Source: Paenalcaligenes niemegkensis (lineage in GTDB: Bacteria > Pseudomonadota > Gammaproteobacteria > Burkholderiales > Burkholderiaceae_B). Taken from it: a stretch of 64,000 nucleotides of DNA. Location of the stretch: the NCBI RefSeq assembly GCF_022230885.1, contig NZ_JAKGCT010000004.1, forward strand, positions 1,240,001 through 1,304,000. The letters are read 5' to 3'. Positions 20,006 to 29,628 of the stretch are shown here, in pieces. Both the position numbers and the translations under genes were made by a program. Position 1 is the first letter of the stretch. Every line of letters starts with the position of its first letter. The notes beneath the pieces are model-generated. The model had not been told where the DNA came from. It saw nothing but the letters and a program-made list of their open reading frames with translations, and searched no databases.

Positions 20006-20081
20006 GCGGGAATAGCTCAGTTGGTAGAGCGCAACCTTGCCAAGGTTGAGGTCGCGAGTTCGAGCCTCGTTTCCCGCTCCA
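20006..20081 (+). tRNA. tRNA-Gly (anticodon GCC)
   Basis: Cloverleaf of 76 bases with encoded CCA. Acceptor GCGGGAA pairs with TTTCCCGC, D arm is GCTCAGTTGGTAGAGC, anticodon arm is CAACC-TTGCCAA-GGTTG with anticodon GCC, and the T arm has TTCGAGC. It reads glycine codons GGC/GGU. It is followed at once by a strong terminator. A degenerate copy of its 3' end lies near 32920. Confidence 0.97.
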
Positions 20082-20087
20082 AATTCT

Positions 20088-20123
20088 AAAAAGGCCCTGA
20101 AACTACTGTTTCAGGGCCTTTTT
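20088..20123 (+). terminator. Rho-independent terminator after tRNA-Gly
   Basis: The inverted repeat AAAAAGGCCCTGAAAC / GTTTCAGGGCCTTTTT with a four-base loop is followed by more T residues. It starts six bases after the tRNA and, by its A-tract and T-tract symmetry, could act in both directions. Confidence 0.92.
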
Positions 20124-20379
20124 GCTTTTTGCCGAAGCTCACTGGGACCCGCGGACAGTCAGCCTTTTTAAGGCCATAATATATGGGTGGCATCAGTTCC
20201 GGATTGTTGCTGGGATAGAGCGCGAATCGTGACGAGCATTGAACCTAAGCCGTAACTTAGAGTGTTCGAACGATGGCACTCTCTGATTTAATCCTCCGGC
20301 AGGCCAAGCCGGACATCCCCTTTCGTGATGTAGCGCCTATACCACTCCATTAAGCACGTTCATCGTAAAAACAAGTTTA

Positions 20380-21210
20380 ATGAGAACTGGTCATCCCCCT
20401 TTTATGATGGAGCGCCTCATTTTGTTGCACATCAGTCCCGAACATTTTGTGCTGAAACCCTATTTCGCCACCATTCATTGTGAGCCGAACTGGGCTTGGC
20501 GCAAGCGCAAGGCGCCCATGCCCAATTACGATTTGTTCTATGTCTGGAGCGGGCATGGCGAAATGAACCTGAATGGCAAGCGTTACGCCTTGCGGCCGCA
20601 CAGCTGTTTTTTGTTCCGGGCGGGTGATGTCAATGACGCAACGCATCGGTCGGATCATCCACTGGTGCTTACCTACATCCATTTTGATTTGGCTGAGCCA
20701 GCAACACAGATTCCCGCCCCGTATCGTGTGATCAAAGATTTCATCACGCTGGAAACATTGCTCAGCCGTTATGTGAAACTGTTTCTCACTCAGGCTTATG
20801 GCGCGGAAGTCGAAGCGAAGCTGATTCTCAAACAGGCCATGATTCATCTGCTGCGCGAGGAGCAGGAAAATGAGACGGCTCAAAGTGACGGCAAGCGAAA
20901 ACTGGATGAGGCCATTCTCGAAGTCGCCAACTATGTGAGCGTGCACCCGGGCTTTCCGCACAATGTAGAGCATCTGGCCATGCGCGTGAATATGTCTCCA
21001 AAATATTTTTCCCAGAGATTCAAAGAAAAAATGGGGCAGACCCTGCGCTCATATATTGTGGAGTCTAGAATCAGGCGGGCGGAACATTTGCTGCACTTCA
21101 CGGGTATGTCGGTTACAGAAACTGCCTACGCACTAGGCTACAACGACATGCATTTTTTCAGCCGCCAGTTCAAGCAATATACCGGTCGAAATCCATCCGA
21201 AATACGCTGA
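20380..21210 (+). CDS. AraC-family transcription regulator
   Basis: The 276-residue protein has an N-terminal cupin-like sensing domain (YDLFYVWSGHGEMNLNGKRY, then LRPHSCFLFRAGDVN and LTYIHFDL) and a C-terminal double helix-turn-helix of AraC type (VEHLAMRVNMSPKYFSQRFKEK; MSVTETAYALGYNDMHFFSRQFK). The wording of the sensing domain is of the kind common in Paenibacillus-like Firmicutes, from memory. It is the first gene after tRNA-Gly and lies about 225 bases upstream of gltB on the same strand, so it probably controls the amino-acid cluster that follows. The start is uncertain; ATGs at 20404 and 20407 are alternatives. Confidence 0.9.
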   Translation: MRTGHPPFMMERLILLHISPEHFVLKPYFATIHCEPNWAWRKRKAPMPNYDLFYVWSGHGEMNLNGKRYALRPHSCFLFRAGDVNDATHRSDHPLVLTYIHFDLAEPATQIPAPYRVIKDFITLETLLSRYVKLFLTQAYGAEVEAKLILKQAMIHLLREEQENETAQSDGKRKLDEAILEVANYVSVHPGFPHNVEHLAMRVNMSPKYFSQRFKEKMGQTLRSYIVESRIRRAEHLLHFTGMSVTETAYALGYNDMHFFSRQFKQYTGRNPSEIR

Positions 21211-21435
21211 GCCCTCAGCCTGAGCCCCTCAAGGGGTCGGCTCTTGCTAGCAGAAGATACGGCGGAACGATTATGTGATGGCTGCTGTGCAGCGTGTGTG
21301 CCCTTGGGAGCAACACGCCTGATGAACACCAGGAAAAAGTACACAGCATCTGCTTCTGAGTCTAAATTCAGGCGCCCCCTAGTTGCTACACTGATTTTTC
21401 AATGCACTGAAGCAAGCATCATAGGGGTTACAGCG

Positions 21436-24400
21436 ATGCCGTTCATACAGTCCCACGGACTATACGATTCACGTTTCGAGCACGATGCGTGTGGTGTAGC
21501 CATGATTGCTCATATTCGGGCCGAAAGCTCGCATGACATCATTCAGCAGGGTTTGACGGCTTTGAAACGAATGCGTCATCGCGGAGCCTGCGAGGAGACT
21601 TGCCAACTGGGGGACGGAGCGGGAATCCTAACCCGTCTGCCGGATTTGTTGTTTCGGCAGGACTGGCATGATCTATCGAATCCGCTGCCGCCAACAGGAC
21701 AATACGGTGTAGGCGTGGTGTTCATGCCTGCCGATCAGGCGGCGCGTCGTCAGTGCGAAGCGCAGATTGTTGATGCGGCAAAGCGACTGGGGTTGCGTAC
21801 GCTGGGGTGGCGGGATGTCCCGGTTGATGAATTCGGGTTGCATGAGAGTGCGCGGACAGGACGCCCTTGGATTCGTCAGGTCTTTCTGGCTGCGGAGCCT
21901 GCCGACAGATTGACTGAAACGCAGCTTGAGCGGAGCCTATACACGCTCAGGCGTCGTCTGGAAAAGGATGTCTGCGATCCGGACTTCCATATTCCTAGTC
22001 TGTCGTGTCGCACTATAGTCTACAAAGGGCTGTTGCTGCCGGGACAGCTGGCGGCTTTCTACACGGACTTGCAGAACCCCCTGTACGTATCGCCATTTGC
22101 GATGGTGCACAACCGTTTCAGTACCAATACCTTTCCAAGCTGGTCTCGGGCACAGCCGAATCGGCTGTCACTGCACAATGGTGAAATCAATACGATTCGT
22201 GGCAATGTCAATGCCATCACCGCGCTGGAAGGAGGGCTGCAATCCACCTTGTTTGCCGATGCCCCGGCTGTGCTGCAAGGCGTGATCGACCACCATGGCA
22301 GTGATTCGGCCATGTTTGATAATGTGCTGGAATTGTTGGTCATGTCGGGCTGGTCTTTGCCGCACGCCATGATGATGCTGATCCCTGAGCCTTGGCAGCA
22401 TGATCTCGAGATGGAGCCGGAACTGCGGGCGTTTTACCGGTTTCACAGTCATGTGATGGCGCCCTGGGATGGGCCGGCCGCCATGATGTACAGCGATGGG
22501 CTGGGCGTTGGTGCGTGCCTCGACCGCAATGGTTTGAGACCCTTGCGCTTCACCCTCACCCACGACAACTATGTATATGCAGCCTCCGAAGTCGGGGTGT
22601 TTGACATTGCCGAGCACCGCGTACTCAAAAAGTCCCGTCTGGGGCCAGGGCAAATGCTTTGGGTGGATCTTCAGACGCAGTGTTTATTGCTGAACGATGC
22701 TATCAAAGCCCAGGTGACACGCACTCGCCCCTATGGTGAGTGGGTACAGCGTGTCGTCGTCGATGTTCCCCGCTTGTCTGCCACGGTCTGTGAGACCGGG
22801 AATAGCCTGCGCCATCATCCTGATTGGTCGAACTGGCAACAGTACTTTGGGCTTACCCATGAAGTGCTCGATAAAGTGCTGGCACCCATGGCGCAGAACG
22901 GCCATGAGGCGATCAGCTCCATGGGATATGACACGCCCCTGGCAGTGCTGTCCGAACATCCGAGATGCTTGTTCGATTATTTCAAGCAGCGTTTTGCTCA
23001 AGTCACGAATCCGCCTATTGATGCAGTACGTGAGCAGCGCGTGACGTCGGTGGAGATGCTGCTGGGCGGTGAGGGCAATCTTCTAGCGCCGAAACCGGAC
23101 GATTACCGGAAGATCTGTTTGCCAAGCGCTATGTTGACCTTGGACGACGTGCAGCGAATTGCAAACGTTGAAACACACGGCATTGCGGCGGCCTCGTTGT
23201 CGCTGCTGGTACCAGTCGCTCGCGCAGGTGGAGCAATGCATCTTGAACAGGCATTGCATGCTTTGCAATACTGTGCGGCACAGGCTGTGGAAAATGGCCA
23301 TACAGTACTGATTCTGGATGACCGAGGAGTCAGCGCACGGCAGGTGGCCATTCCCTCATTGCTGGCGGTATCGGCAGTCCATCAGTATTTAATCCGGCAA
23401 GGGCTGCGCAGCAAGACCAGTCTGGTGGTGGTCTCTGCCGAGCCGCAAGAAGTGCACCACATGGCCGTGTTGTTAGGGTACGGTGCTAATGCCGTGTGTC
23501 CCTATTTGGTTCATGCCCTGTATGCCGATGAGCAAGAAATTGAGCGCTATCACCGGGCGATCGACAAAGGTTTGCTCAAGATAATGTCGAAAATGGGCAT
23601 TTCAGTGTTGCAAAGCTACATGGGAGCTCAGGTTTTTGATGCGGTCGGGCTGCATGCCGATGTCATCGAGTCATATTTCCCGGGGACAGCGTCGCAGGTG
23701 GGTGGCCTGCATCTGGACGACATCGAGACTGATGTGCGAGTCCGGCATGCGACAGCTTATACCAATCCGCCGCAGCCTTTGCGGGGTGGCTCGGATATGC
23801 AGTGGCGTGCTGAGGGAGAGCCGCATCTGTATAACCCGAAAACAATCCACAGCCTGCAACGAGCCAGCCGTTCAGGAGACATGCAAATTTATCGTGAGTA
23901 TTGTGACAGCATGCACAACGAGACGGCATCCCGCATTGCTTTGCGCGGAGTCTTGACTTTTAGACAGGCGCTGAAACCGATTCCTGTTGAAGAGGTGGAG
24001 CCTGAAGCAGCAATTTTGCAGCGATTCCGTTCTGGAGCCATGTCTTTTGGCGCCATCAGCCAGGAGGCACACGAAGCCATCGCCATCGCCATGAATCGTC
24101 TAGGGGCGTGCAGCAACTCTGGTGAGGGTGGAGAGGACCCGTCGCGCTACCCGACCTTGGCCAATGGAGATTCCAAAAACAGTGCCATCAAGCAAGTGGC
24201 CACGGGCCGTTTCGGGGTGACCAGCGCCTACCTGGTCAGTGCGGATGAAATTCAGATCAAAATTGCCCAAGGAGCCAAGCCGGGTGAAGGCGGGCAACTT
24301 GCGGGCAACAAAGTGACGGTGGAGATCGCTCATACACGGGGATCCACGCCAGGCATCGAATTGATTTCGCCACCGCCTCACCACGATATTTATTCGATTG

Positions 24401-25917
24401 AAGACCTGGCCGAGCTGATTTTTGATCTGAAAAACAGTAATCCGCGCGCCCGTATCAGCGTCAAGCTGGTGGCCGAAGCCGGAGTCGGGACGATTGCCGC
24501 CGGTGTGGCCAAGGCCAAGGCGGACGCGATCGTCATCAGCGGCTATGACGGAGGAACGGGTGCGGCAGCGCGCAGTAGCATCAAACACGCGGGCTTGCCC
24601 TGGGAACTGGGACTGGCCGAAACACAGCAAACTCTGGTGCTGAACGGTTTGCGGGACCGGGTTGTGCTGGAGACCGATGGCAAGCTGATGTCTGGTCGGG
24701 ACGTGATCATTGCCGCCCTGCTTGGGGCTGAAACATTTGGTTTTTCCACCCTGTTGCTGGTGGCCTTGGGCTGTGTGATGATGCGCGTCTGCCATCTGGA
24801 TACGTGCCCTGTGGGCGTTGCAACCCAAAACCCGCTGTTGCGAGCGAAAATGACAGGCACTCCGGAGCATGTGGTGAATTTGTTGCACATGATCGCCCTG
24901 GATGTGCGCGAACACATGGCCATGTTGGGTATCAGACGTCTGGATGAACTTATTGGACGCACGGACTTACTCGTTGCGGATCCGTCTCGTGCAGGCCGGG
25001 CGCGCAAGCTGGATGTCACGGCCTTGTTGCATGCTGCTCACGGACCACGACGTTCGATGCGCGTACAGATGCATGGGCTGGACGACACACTGGATGCGCG
25101 GGTGCTGTTGCCTCTGTGCCGCAAGGCCTGGGAACGTCGTGAGCCGGTCAAGGCCGAATTGCTAATTGACAATGAGGATCGCGCGGTGGGAACCCGATTG
25201 GGTAGTGAGTTAACGCGTCATTGTGGCCCGTCCGGTTTGCCCGATGATCATATTCGCCTGCATTTCCGCGGTGTCGCAGGACAAAGTTTTGGCGCATTCG
25301 TCCCCAGGGGAATAACCTTGATGCTTGAGGGCGAGGCCAATGATGGCGTAGGGAAAGGCTTGTCGGGGGGCAAGCTGGTCATCCTGCCGCCCTGGGCAGC
25401 CAGCTATTCTGCGCATGAGCAGTCCATTGTGGGAAATTGCGCGTTCTATGGGGCCACCGGCGGGCAAGGCTATATCTGTGGGCAGGCCGGAGAGCGGTTT
25501 GCAGTGCGCAACAGTGGTGCGCACCTGGTGGTAGAGGGCGTAGGCGACCATGCCTGTGAGTACATGACAGGAGGCGTCGCAGTTATTCTGGGACAAATCG
25601 GGAAGAATTTTGCTGCCGGAATGTCTGGCGGGCTTGTCTATCTTCATGCACCGCAGGCGGATGCCACTTGGCAGCGTTGTCAGCTCGACGGCATGTTGCT
25701 GACACCATTGCTGGACCTTGACGATGAAGATATTGTCCGGGTGAACACATTGCTGCACAACCATCTTGCGTGTACCGGAAGTCAGCGTGCCAGAGAGCTA
25801 TTGCAGAACTGGTCGGAAAGTGTGGGACAGATCTACCGTTTGATGCCCGCTGCGTACAAGCGTGTGCTTGATGCGACTGCCGGACCACGCAAGGTATTGA
25901 TGATTCAGTCTATTTGA
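21436..25917 (+). CDS. gltB: Glutamate synthase, large subunit
   Basis: Transfers the amide of glutamine to 2-oxoglutarate to give two glutamates. I start at 21436 (MPFIQSHGLYDSRFEHDACG) because the amidotransferase nucleophile Cys then falls at residue 19, exposed after removal of a short propeptide. Domains in order: class II amidotransferase (RFSTNTFPSW, HNGEINT), linker, FMN synthase domain (GEGGEDPSRYPTLANGDSKN, then GGTGAAARSSIKHAG), the 3Fe-4S cysteines (CVMMRVCHLDTCPVGVATQ) and the GxGxG repeat domain. It has 1493 aa. Wording such as GLYDSRFEHDACG and QTIVYKGLL-like RTIVYKGLL is close to Bacillus GltA (the Bacillus name for this subunit), not to typical proteobacterial GltB. It is followed by gltD 13 bases later. 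Confidence 0.95.
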   Translation: MPFIQSHGLYDSRFEHDACGVAMIAHIRAESSHDIIQQGLTALKRMRHRGACEETCQLGDGAGILTRLPDLLFRQDWHDLSNPLPPTGQYGVGVVFMPADQAARRQCEAQIVDAAKRLGLRTLGWRDVPVDEFGLHESARTGRPWIRQVFLAAEPADRLTETQLERSLYTLRRRLEKDVCDPDFHIPSLSCRTIVYKGLLLPGQLAAFYTDLQNPLYVSPFAMVHNRFSTNTFPSWSRAQPNRLSLHNGEINTIRGNVNAITALEGGLQSTLFADAPAVLQGVIDHHGSDSAMFDNVLELLVMSGWSLPHAMMMLIPEPWQHDLEMEPELRAFYRFHSHVMAPWDGPAAMMYSDGLGVGACLDRNGLRPLRFTLTHDNYVYAASEVGVFDIAEHRVLKKSRLGPGQMLWVDLQTQCLLLNDAIKAQVTRTRPYGEWVQRVVVDVPRLSATVCETGNSLRHHPDWSNWQQYFGLTHEVLDKVLAPMAQNGHEAISSMGYDTPLAVLSEHPRCLFDYFKQRFAQVTNPPIDAVREQRVTSVEMLLGGEGNLLAPKPDDYRKICLPSAMLTLDDVQRIANVETHGIAAASLSLLVPVARAGGAMHLEQALHALQYCAAQAVENGHTVLILDDRGVSARQVAIPSLLAVSAVHQYLIRQGLRSKTSLVVVSAEPQEVHHMAVLLGYGANAVCPYLVHALYADEQEIERYHRAIDKGLLKIMSKMGISVLQSYMGAQVFDAVGLHADVIESYFPGTASQVGGLHLDDIETDVRVRHATAYTNPPQPLRGGSDMQWRAEGEPHLYNPKTIHSLQRASRSGDMQIYREYCDSMHNETASRIALRGVLTFRQALKPIPVEEVEPEAAILQRFRSGAMSFGAISQEAHEAIAIAMNRLGACSNSGEGGEDPSRYPTLANGDSKNSAIKQVATGRFGVTSAYLVSADEIQIKIAQGAKPGEGGQLAGNKVTVEIAHTRGSTPGIELISPPPHHDIYSIEDLAELIFDLKNSNPRARISVKLVAEAGVGTIAAGVAKAKADAIVISGYDGGTGAAARSSIKHAGLPWELGLAETQQTLVLNGLRDRVVLETDGKLMSGRDVIIAALLGAETFGFSTLLLVALGCVMMRVCHLDTCPVGVATQNPLLRAKMTGTPEHVVNLLHMIALDVREHMAMLGIRRLDELIGRTDLLVADPSRAGRARKLDVTALLHAAHGPRRSMRVQMHGLDDTLDARVLLPLCRKAWERREPVKAELLIDNEDRAVGTRLGSELTRHCGPSGLPDDHIRLHFRGVAGQSFGAFVPRGITLMLEGEANDGVGKGLSGGKLVILPPWAASYSAHEQSIVGNCAFYGATGGQGYICGQAGERFAVRNSGAHLVVEGVGDHACEYMTGGVAVILGQIGKNFAAGMSGGLVYLHAPQADATWQRCQLDGMLLTPLLDLDDEDIVRVNTLLHNHLACTGSQRARELLQNWSESVGQIYRLMPAAYKRVLDATAGPRKVLMIQSI

Positions 25918-25930
25918 TGGGAGAGCGCGC

Positions 25931-27394
25931 ATGGGAAAAGCGACGGGTATTCTTGAGGTCAGGCGACAGGGCATGCCCTATCGAGATCCCGCAACGCGTA
26001 TCCGGGATTGGGAAGAGATTGTCTTGTTATCTGCAGATGAAGCGCTGCAGGCTCAAGCTTCACGATGCATGGACTGTGCAGTACCGTTTTGTCAGGACGG
26101 TAGTGTATTGGGGGGCATGACGACAGGGTGCCCCGTTTACAACTTGATTCCGGAATGGAATGACCTGGTCTATCACGGGCAGTGGCGCAAAGCCTATGAA
26201 CGGCTGAGTCTCACCAATCCATTTCCGGAGTTCACGGGACGAGCGTGTCCCGCGCCTTGCGAAGCGGGATGTGTGGCTGCCTTGGTGGATACACCGGTCA
26301 CGATCAAGGACATTGAACGGTCGATTATTGATCGTGCTTTTCAGCAAGGCTGGGTCACAGCCGAGCCGCCCAGAGCCCGTTCGGGCCGTTGCGTGGCTGT
26401 GATCGGTTCGGGGCCGGCTGGCTTGGCTGCGGCGTCGATGTTGAATCGCTGGGGCCATGCGGTCACGGTGTTTGAGCGGGCTGACCGCCTGGGGGGACTG
26501 CTGACCTATGGCATCCCCAAGACAAAGTTGCCGCAGTCTGTTGTGGACCGTCGCGTACAGTTATTGAGAGATGAAGGGATTCAGTTTCAAATCGGTGTCG
26601 AAGTGGGTCGGGATGTGTTGATCACAGATCTGGCGGGTCAATACGATGCGGTTTTGCTGTGTTCCGGAGCAACCGTGCCGCGTGATGTGTCCGTGTCCGG
26701 CACAGCCCTGGAAGGGGTACATTTTGCCATGGATTACCTGACCGGCAACACGAAGAGTCTGCTGGGCTCCGGTTTGCAAGATGAGCAATTTATTTCGGCG
26801 AACGGACGCGATGTGGTCATCATTGGCGGAGGAGATACTGCAGTGGATTGCATTACCACAGCGTTGCGACAAGGCTGCCGAAGTCTGGTCCAGTTTGATA
26901 TCTACACGCAGCGGCCGGATCAACGCGGACCAGATAATCCGTGGCCGGAATATCCAGTGATTCACAAGTTGGAACCCGGGCAACGCGAGGCTGCGATCCG
27001 TTTTCAGCGGGATCCGCGCGCCTTTTCGACGTCGGCCGTTGCTTTTCTGAGTGAGACGCCACGGCAGGTCAGCCATGTTCGCAGTGTTGTGCTGGACGCA
27101 CAGCGGCAAGCCATTCCAGGTACTGAGCGGTTGTGGAAGGCGCAACTGGTGCTACTGGCAATTGGCTTTCAGGGTCCGGAGCCGGCTTTGTTCGAGTCCC
27201 TGGGCATCAATCACGACGTGCGTGTCCGAGCTAGCGACACAGGTGCCCATCGCTACAGTACACCTGTGAAAGGGGTTTTCGTGGCCGGGGACGCCAGGCG
27301 CGGGCAAAGCCTGATTGTCTGGGCCATACAGGAAGGAAAGGAAGCGGCTCAGGCCTGTCACCGCTACCTGACAGGTTTGAACAGGAGTGCGTGA
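25931..27394 (+). CDS. gltD: Glutamate synthase, small subunit
   Basis: NAD(P)H-oxidising flavoprotein that feeds electrons to the large subunit. The 487-residue protein begins with the cysteine-rich 4Fe-4S domain (CMDCAVPFC, GCPVYN, then RACPAPCEAGC). An FAD motif VIGSGPAGLAAASMLNRWG follows near residue 157, and an NAD(P)H motif VVIIGGGDTAVDC near 296. The C-terminus (GVFVAGDARRGQSLIVWAIQEGKEAA) is typical. It follows gltB by 13 bases and overlaps or abuts the aminotransferase gene, indicating one operon. Confidence 0.95.
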   Translation: MGKATGILEVRRQGMPYRDPATRIRDWEEIVLLSADEALQAQASRCMDCAVPFCQDGSVLGGMTTGCPVYNLIPEWNDLVYHGQWRKAYERLSLTNPFPEFTGRACPAPCEAGCVAALVDTPVTIKDIERSIIDRAFQQGWVTAEPPRARSGRCVAVIGSGPAGLAAASMLNRWGHAVTVFERADRLGGLLTYGIPKTKLPQSVVDRRVQLLRDEGIQFQIGVEVGRDVLITDLAGQYDAVLLCSGATVPRDVSVSGTALEGVHFAMDYLTGNTKSLLGSGLQDEQFISANGRDVVIIGGGDTAVDCITTALRQGCRSLVQFDIYTQRPDQRGPDNPWPEYPVIHKLEPGQREAAIRFQRDPRAFSTSAVAFLSETPRQVSHVRSVVLDAQRQAIPGTERLWKAQLVLLAIGFQGPEPALFESLGINHDVRVRASDTGAHRYSTPVKGVFVAGDARRGQSLIVWAIQEGKEAAQACHRYLTGLNRSA

Positions 27395-27396
27395 GT

Positions 27397-28633
27397 ATGA
27401 GAGAGAACATGATTCAGGCAGCATTTGCAGAGCGTATCGGTGGCCAAGGGTTTGGGCGTGATACACGTATGTACAAGTTTGAGATGATCAAGCAAGCCAA
27501 GCGGCAAGCCCTGCAGGCGAATCCGGACATTGAGTTGATTGATCTGGGTGTGGGGGAACCGGATGCGATGGCGGATCCCGCGGTGGTACGCATCTTGCAG
27601 GACGAGGCCGCCAAACCTGAAAACCGTTTTTATGCCGACAACGGGATATTGACGTTCAAGCGTGCGGCTGCAGCCTATATGCGCGAAGAATTTGGGGTCG
27701 CCGACCTCGACCCGGAAACCGAGATTATTCCGGTGGTGGGCAGCAAATCGGCGTTGGCCATGCTGCCGGCTGCGTTCATCAACCCGGGAGATGTGATTCT
27801 AATGCCCTCCCGGGCTATCCGGTACTGGCGACGTCCGGGGCCTATTACGGTGGCCGCGTTGTTTCTTTGCCGTTGCATGAAGAACAGGGCTTCCTGCCGG
27901 ACTTAAGCGAGCTGAAACCAGAAGATATGCAGCGGGCCAAGCTGTTGTACTTGAACTATCCGAATAACCCCACAGGGGCGCTGGCCTCCGGCGCGTTTTT
28001 TGAGCAGGTCGTGGACTTTGCCCAACAACACGGCACCTTGGTGGTGCATGACGCTGCGTATGCGGCTCTGGTGTTCAATGGGGTGAAACCGCTCAGCTTT
28101 TTGGCCACGCGGGGCGCTAAGCAAGTAGGTGTTGAACTGCACTCATTATCCAAGGCTTTCAACATGACAGGATGGCGAATCGGCTTCATGGCGGGCAATG
28201 CACAGATCATCAAAGCCTTTGCTACGGTGAAGGACAACACGGATTCTGGCCAATTCATCCCCATACAAAAGGCGGCTGCCTACGCATTGGCCCATCCCGA
28301 GATCACTAGGCAGACAGCACAAAAATACGCACGTCGCCATGATTTGTTATGCGAGGTACTGAGGTCCAGCGGGTTTCGTATACAGCCGCCGGGAGCCTCG
28401 TTTTTTTGTATGCACGCATTCCACGTGCGGTTCGGGGCGGTGTGAGATTTGATTCGGCAGCGCAATTCAGTGATTACCTGATTCGGGAGCATTTGATTTC
28501 CAGTGTGCCTTGGGATGAGGTCGGACCGTATGCGCGATTTTCGGTGACCTATGAGGCGGCCACCAGGCAGGAAGAGGTGCGTGTGATGCAGGCCATGCGT
28601 GGGCGTCTGGAACGGGTCTCATTTGAATTTTGA
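27397..28633 (+). CDS. dapL: LL-diaminopimelate aminotransferase-like enzyme, broken at two homopolymers
   Basis: PLP-dependent class I aminotransferase. DapL converts tetrahydrodipicolinate and glutamate directly to LL-DAP, bypassing DapD/C/E. Seen: MYKFEMIKQAKRQALQANPD, IDLGVGEPDAMADP and the PLP-lysine region LHSLSKAFNMTGWRIGFMAG. Two breaks divide it. MPS(P)GYPVLATSGAYYGG is lost for lack of one C at 27809-27811, and ASFFLYARIPRAVRGGV for lack of one T at 28401-28407. Repair gives 412 aa. It sits between gltD and dapF. Assignment to DapL rests on wording and neighbours; another aminotransferase specificity is possible. Two independent breaks could instead mean real decay, but both fit the window-wide pattern. 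Confidence 0.82.
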
Positions 28634-28647
28634 GCAGGGGAAAGAGC

Positions 28648-29628
28648 ATGCGATTTGTCAAGATGCATGGGTTGGGCAATGCCTACGTTTTTTTCAATGT
28701 GCTGGGCAGACCGGATATCTATGCAGACTGGTCGGCCCTGGCGCAAGCAGTATCGAATGTTCATTTCGGAATCGGCTCAGATGGTCTGATTCTGATCGGA
28801 CCTGCCTCGCATGCAGATTTCAGCATGCGCATATTCAATGCAGATGGGTCTGAGGGGCAAACCTGCGGGAATGGCTTGCGTTGCGTTGCCAAACTGCTCA
28901 AGGATGAAGGGTGGATCGATACGGACCAGTTTTCAATCGAAACCCGAGGTGGTGTGGTGCAAGTTGAGCTGATCAGGCACAGCGCACGCTACTCCTGGGT
29001 CAAGGTGGACATGGGCGACCCCAGCCTTCTCAAAGCCGATGTGCCTATGCTGGGTATTGCCGATGCCATGACCATTGATGAGCCCTTTGAGATTGGGACT
29101 GATCACTTTAGGCTGACGTGTGTGTCTATGGGAAACCCACATGCCTTGCTGTTTGTCGAAGAAGTGGCAACCGTCCCGCTGGCAGAGTGGGGCCCGCGGA
29201 TCGAACAAGCACATTGGTTTCCCGAGCGTGTGAATGTTGGCGTGGTGGCGGTGCGCAATCAGCAGGAGATGGATTACCGGGTTTGGGAGCGCGGCTCGGG
29301 AATGACCCAGGCATGTGGCTCAGGAGCGTGTGCCGCTGTGGTGGCGGCTTGTCTGAATGGCAAGATCCGGCGTGATGTGCCTGTGTGTGTACACCTGCCT
29401 GGGGGTGATTTGACCATACAGTGGGCGTCCTCCGGCCATGTGTGGATGACCGGCCCGGCAGAAACCGTATGTGAAGGAGAATACGATGTGTCCGGAGCAG
29501 CGGCGAGCCGGAAAAAGCACACATCTTGCGCCATTAAGTCTACAGCCATTCATCTTTTCGATTGTTACTCTGGACCTGTCAAAACACGCTTGCAAGGAGA
29601 GCGAAAATGGGAGCCACATGGTCCATAG
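28648..29628 (+). CDS. dapF: Diaminopimelate epimerase-like protein
   Basis: Cofactor-independent epimerase converting LL-DAP to meso-DAP. Both catalytic cysteines are present: [20 protein letters not shown] (first Cys near residue 75) and [17 protein letters not shown] (second, near 225). The opening [18 protein letters not shown] and the [12 protein letters not shown] stretch are close to the Bacillus form. It starts 15 bases after the aminotransferase. The homologous part ends around [12 protein letters not shown]. About 45 further residues, rich in Ser, Lys and His, overlap the start of glnA by 22 bases; the extension could be genuine or come from another unseen frame error. A racemase for a different amino acid is possible. 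Confidence 0.87.
   Translation: MRFVKMHGLGNAYVFFNVLGRPDIYADWSALAQAVSNVHFGIGSDGLILIGPASHADFSMRIFNADGSEGQTCGNGLRCVAKLLKDEGWIDTDQFSIETRGGVVQVELIRHSARYSWVKVDMGDPSLLKADVPMLGIADAMTIDEPFEIGTDHFRLTCVSMGNPHALLFVEEVATVPLAEWGPRIEQAHWFPERVNVGVVAVRNQQEMDYRVWERGSGMTQACGSGACAAVVAACLNGKIRRDVPVCVHLPGGDLTIQWASSGHVWMTGPAETVCEGEYDVSGAAASRKKHTSCAIKSTAIHLFDCYSGPVKTRLQGERKWEPHGP

Noticed and set aside
21222-21243. Terminator between the AraC gene and gltB
   Set aside because: The dyad GAGCCCCTCAAGGGGTCGGCTC is imperfect and has no T tract.
24100-24915. 271-codon open frame antisense to gltB
   Set aside because: It lies wholly within the glutamate synthase FMN domain on the opposite strand, has no family features and is rich in His/Gln as expected for a shadow.
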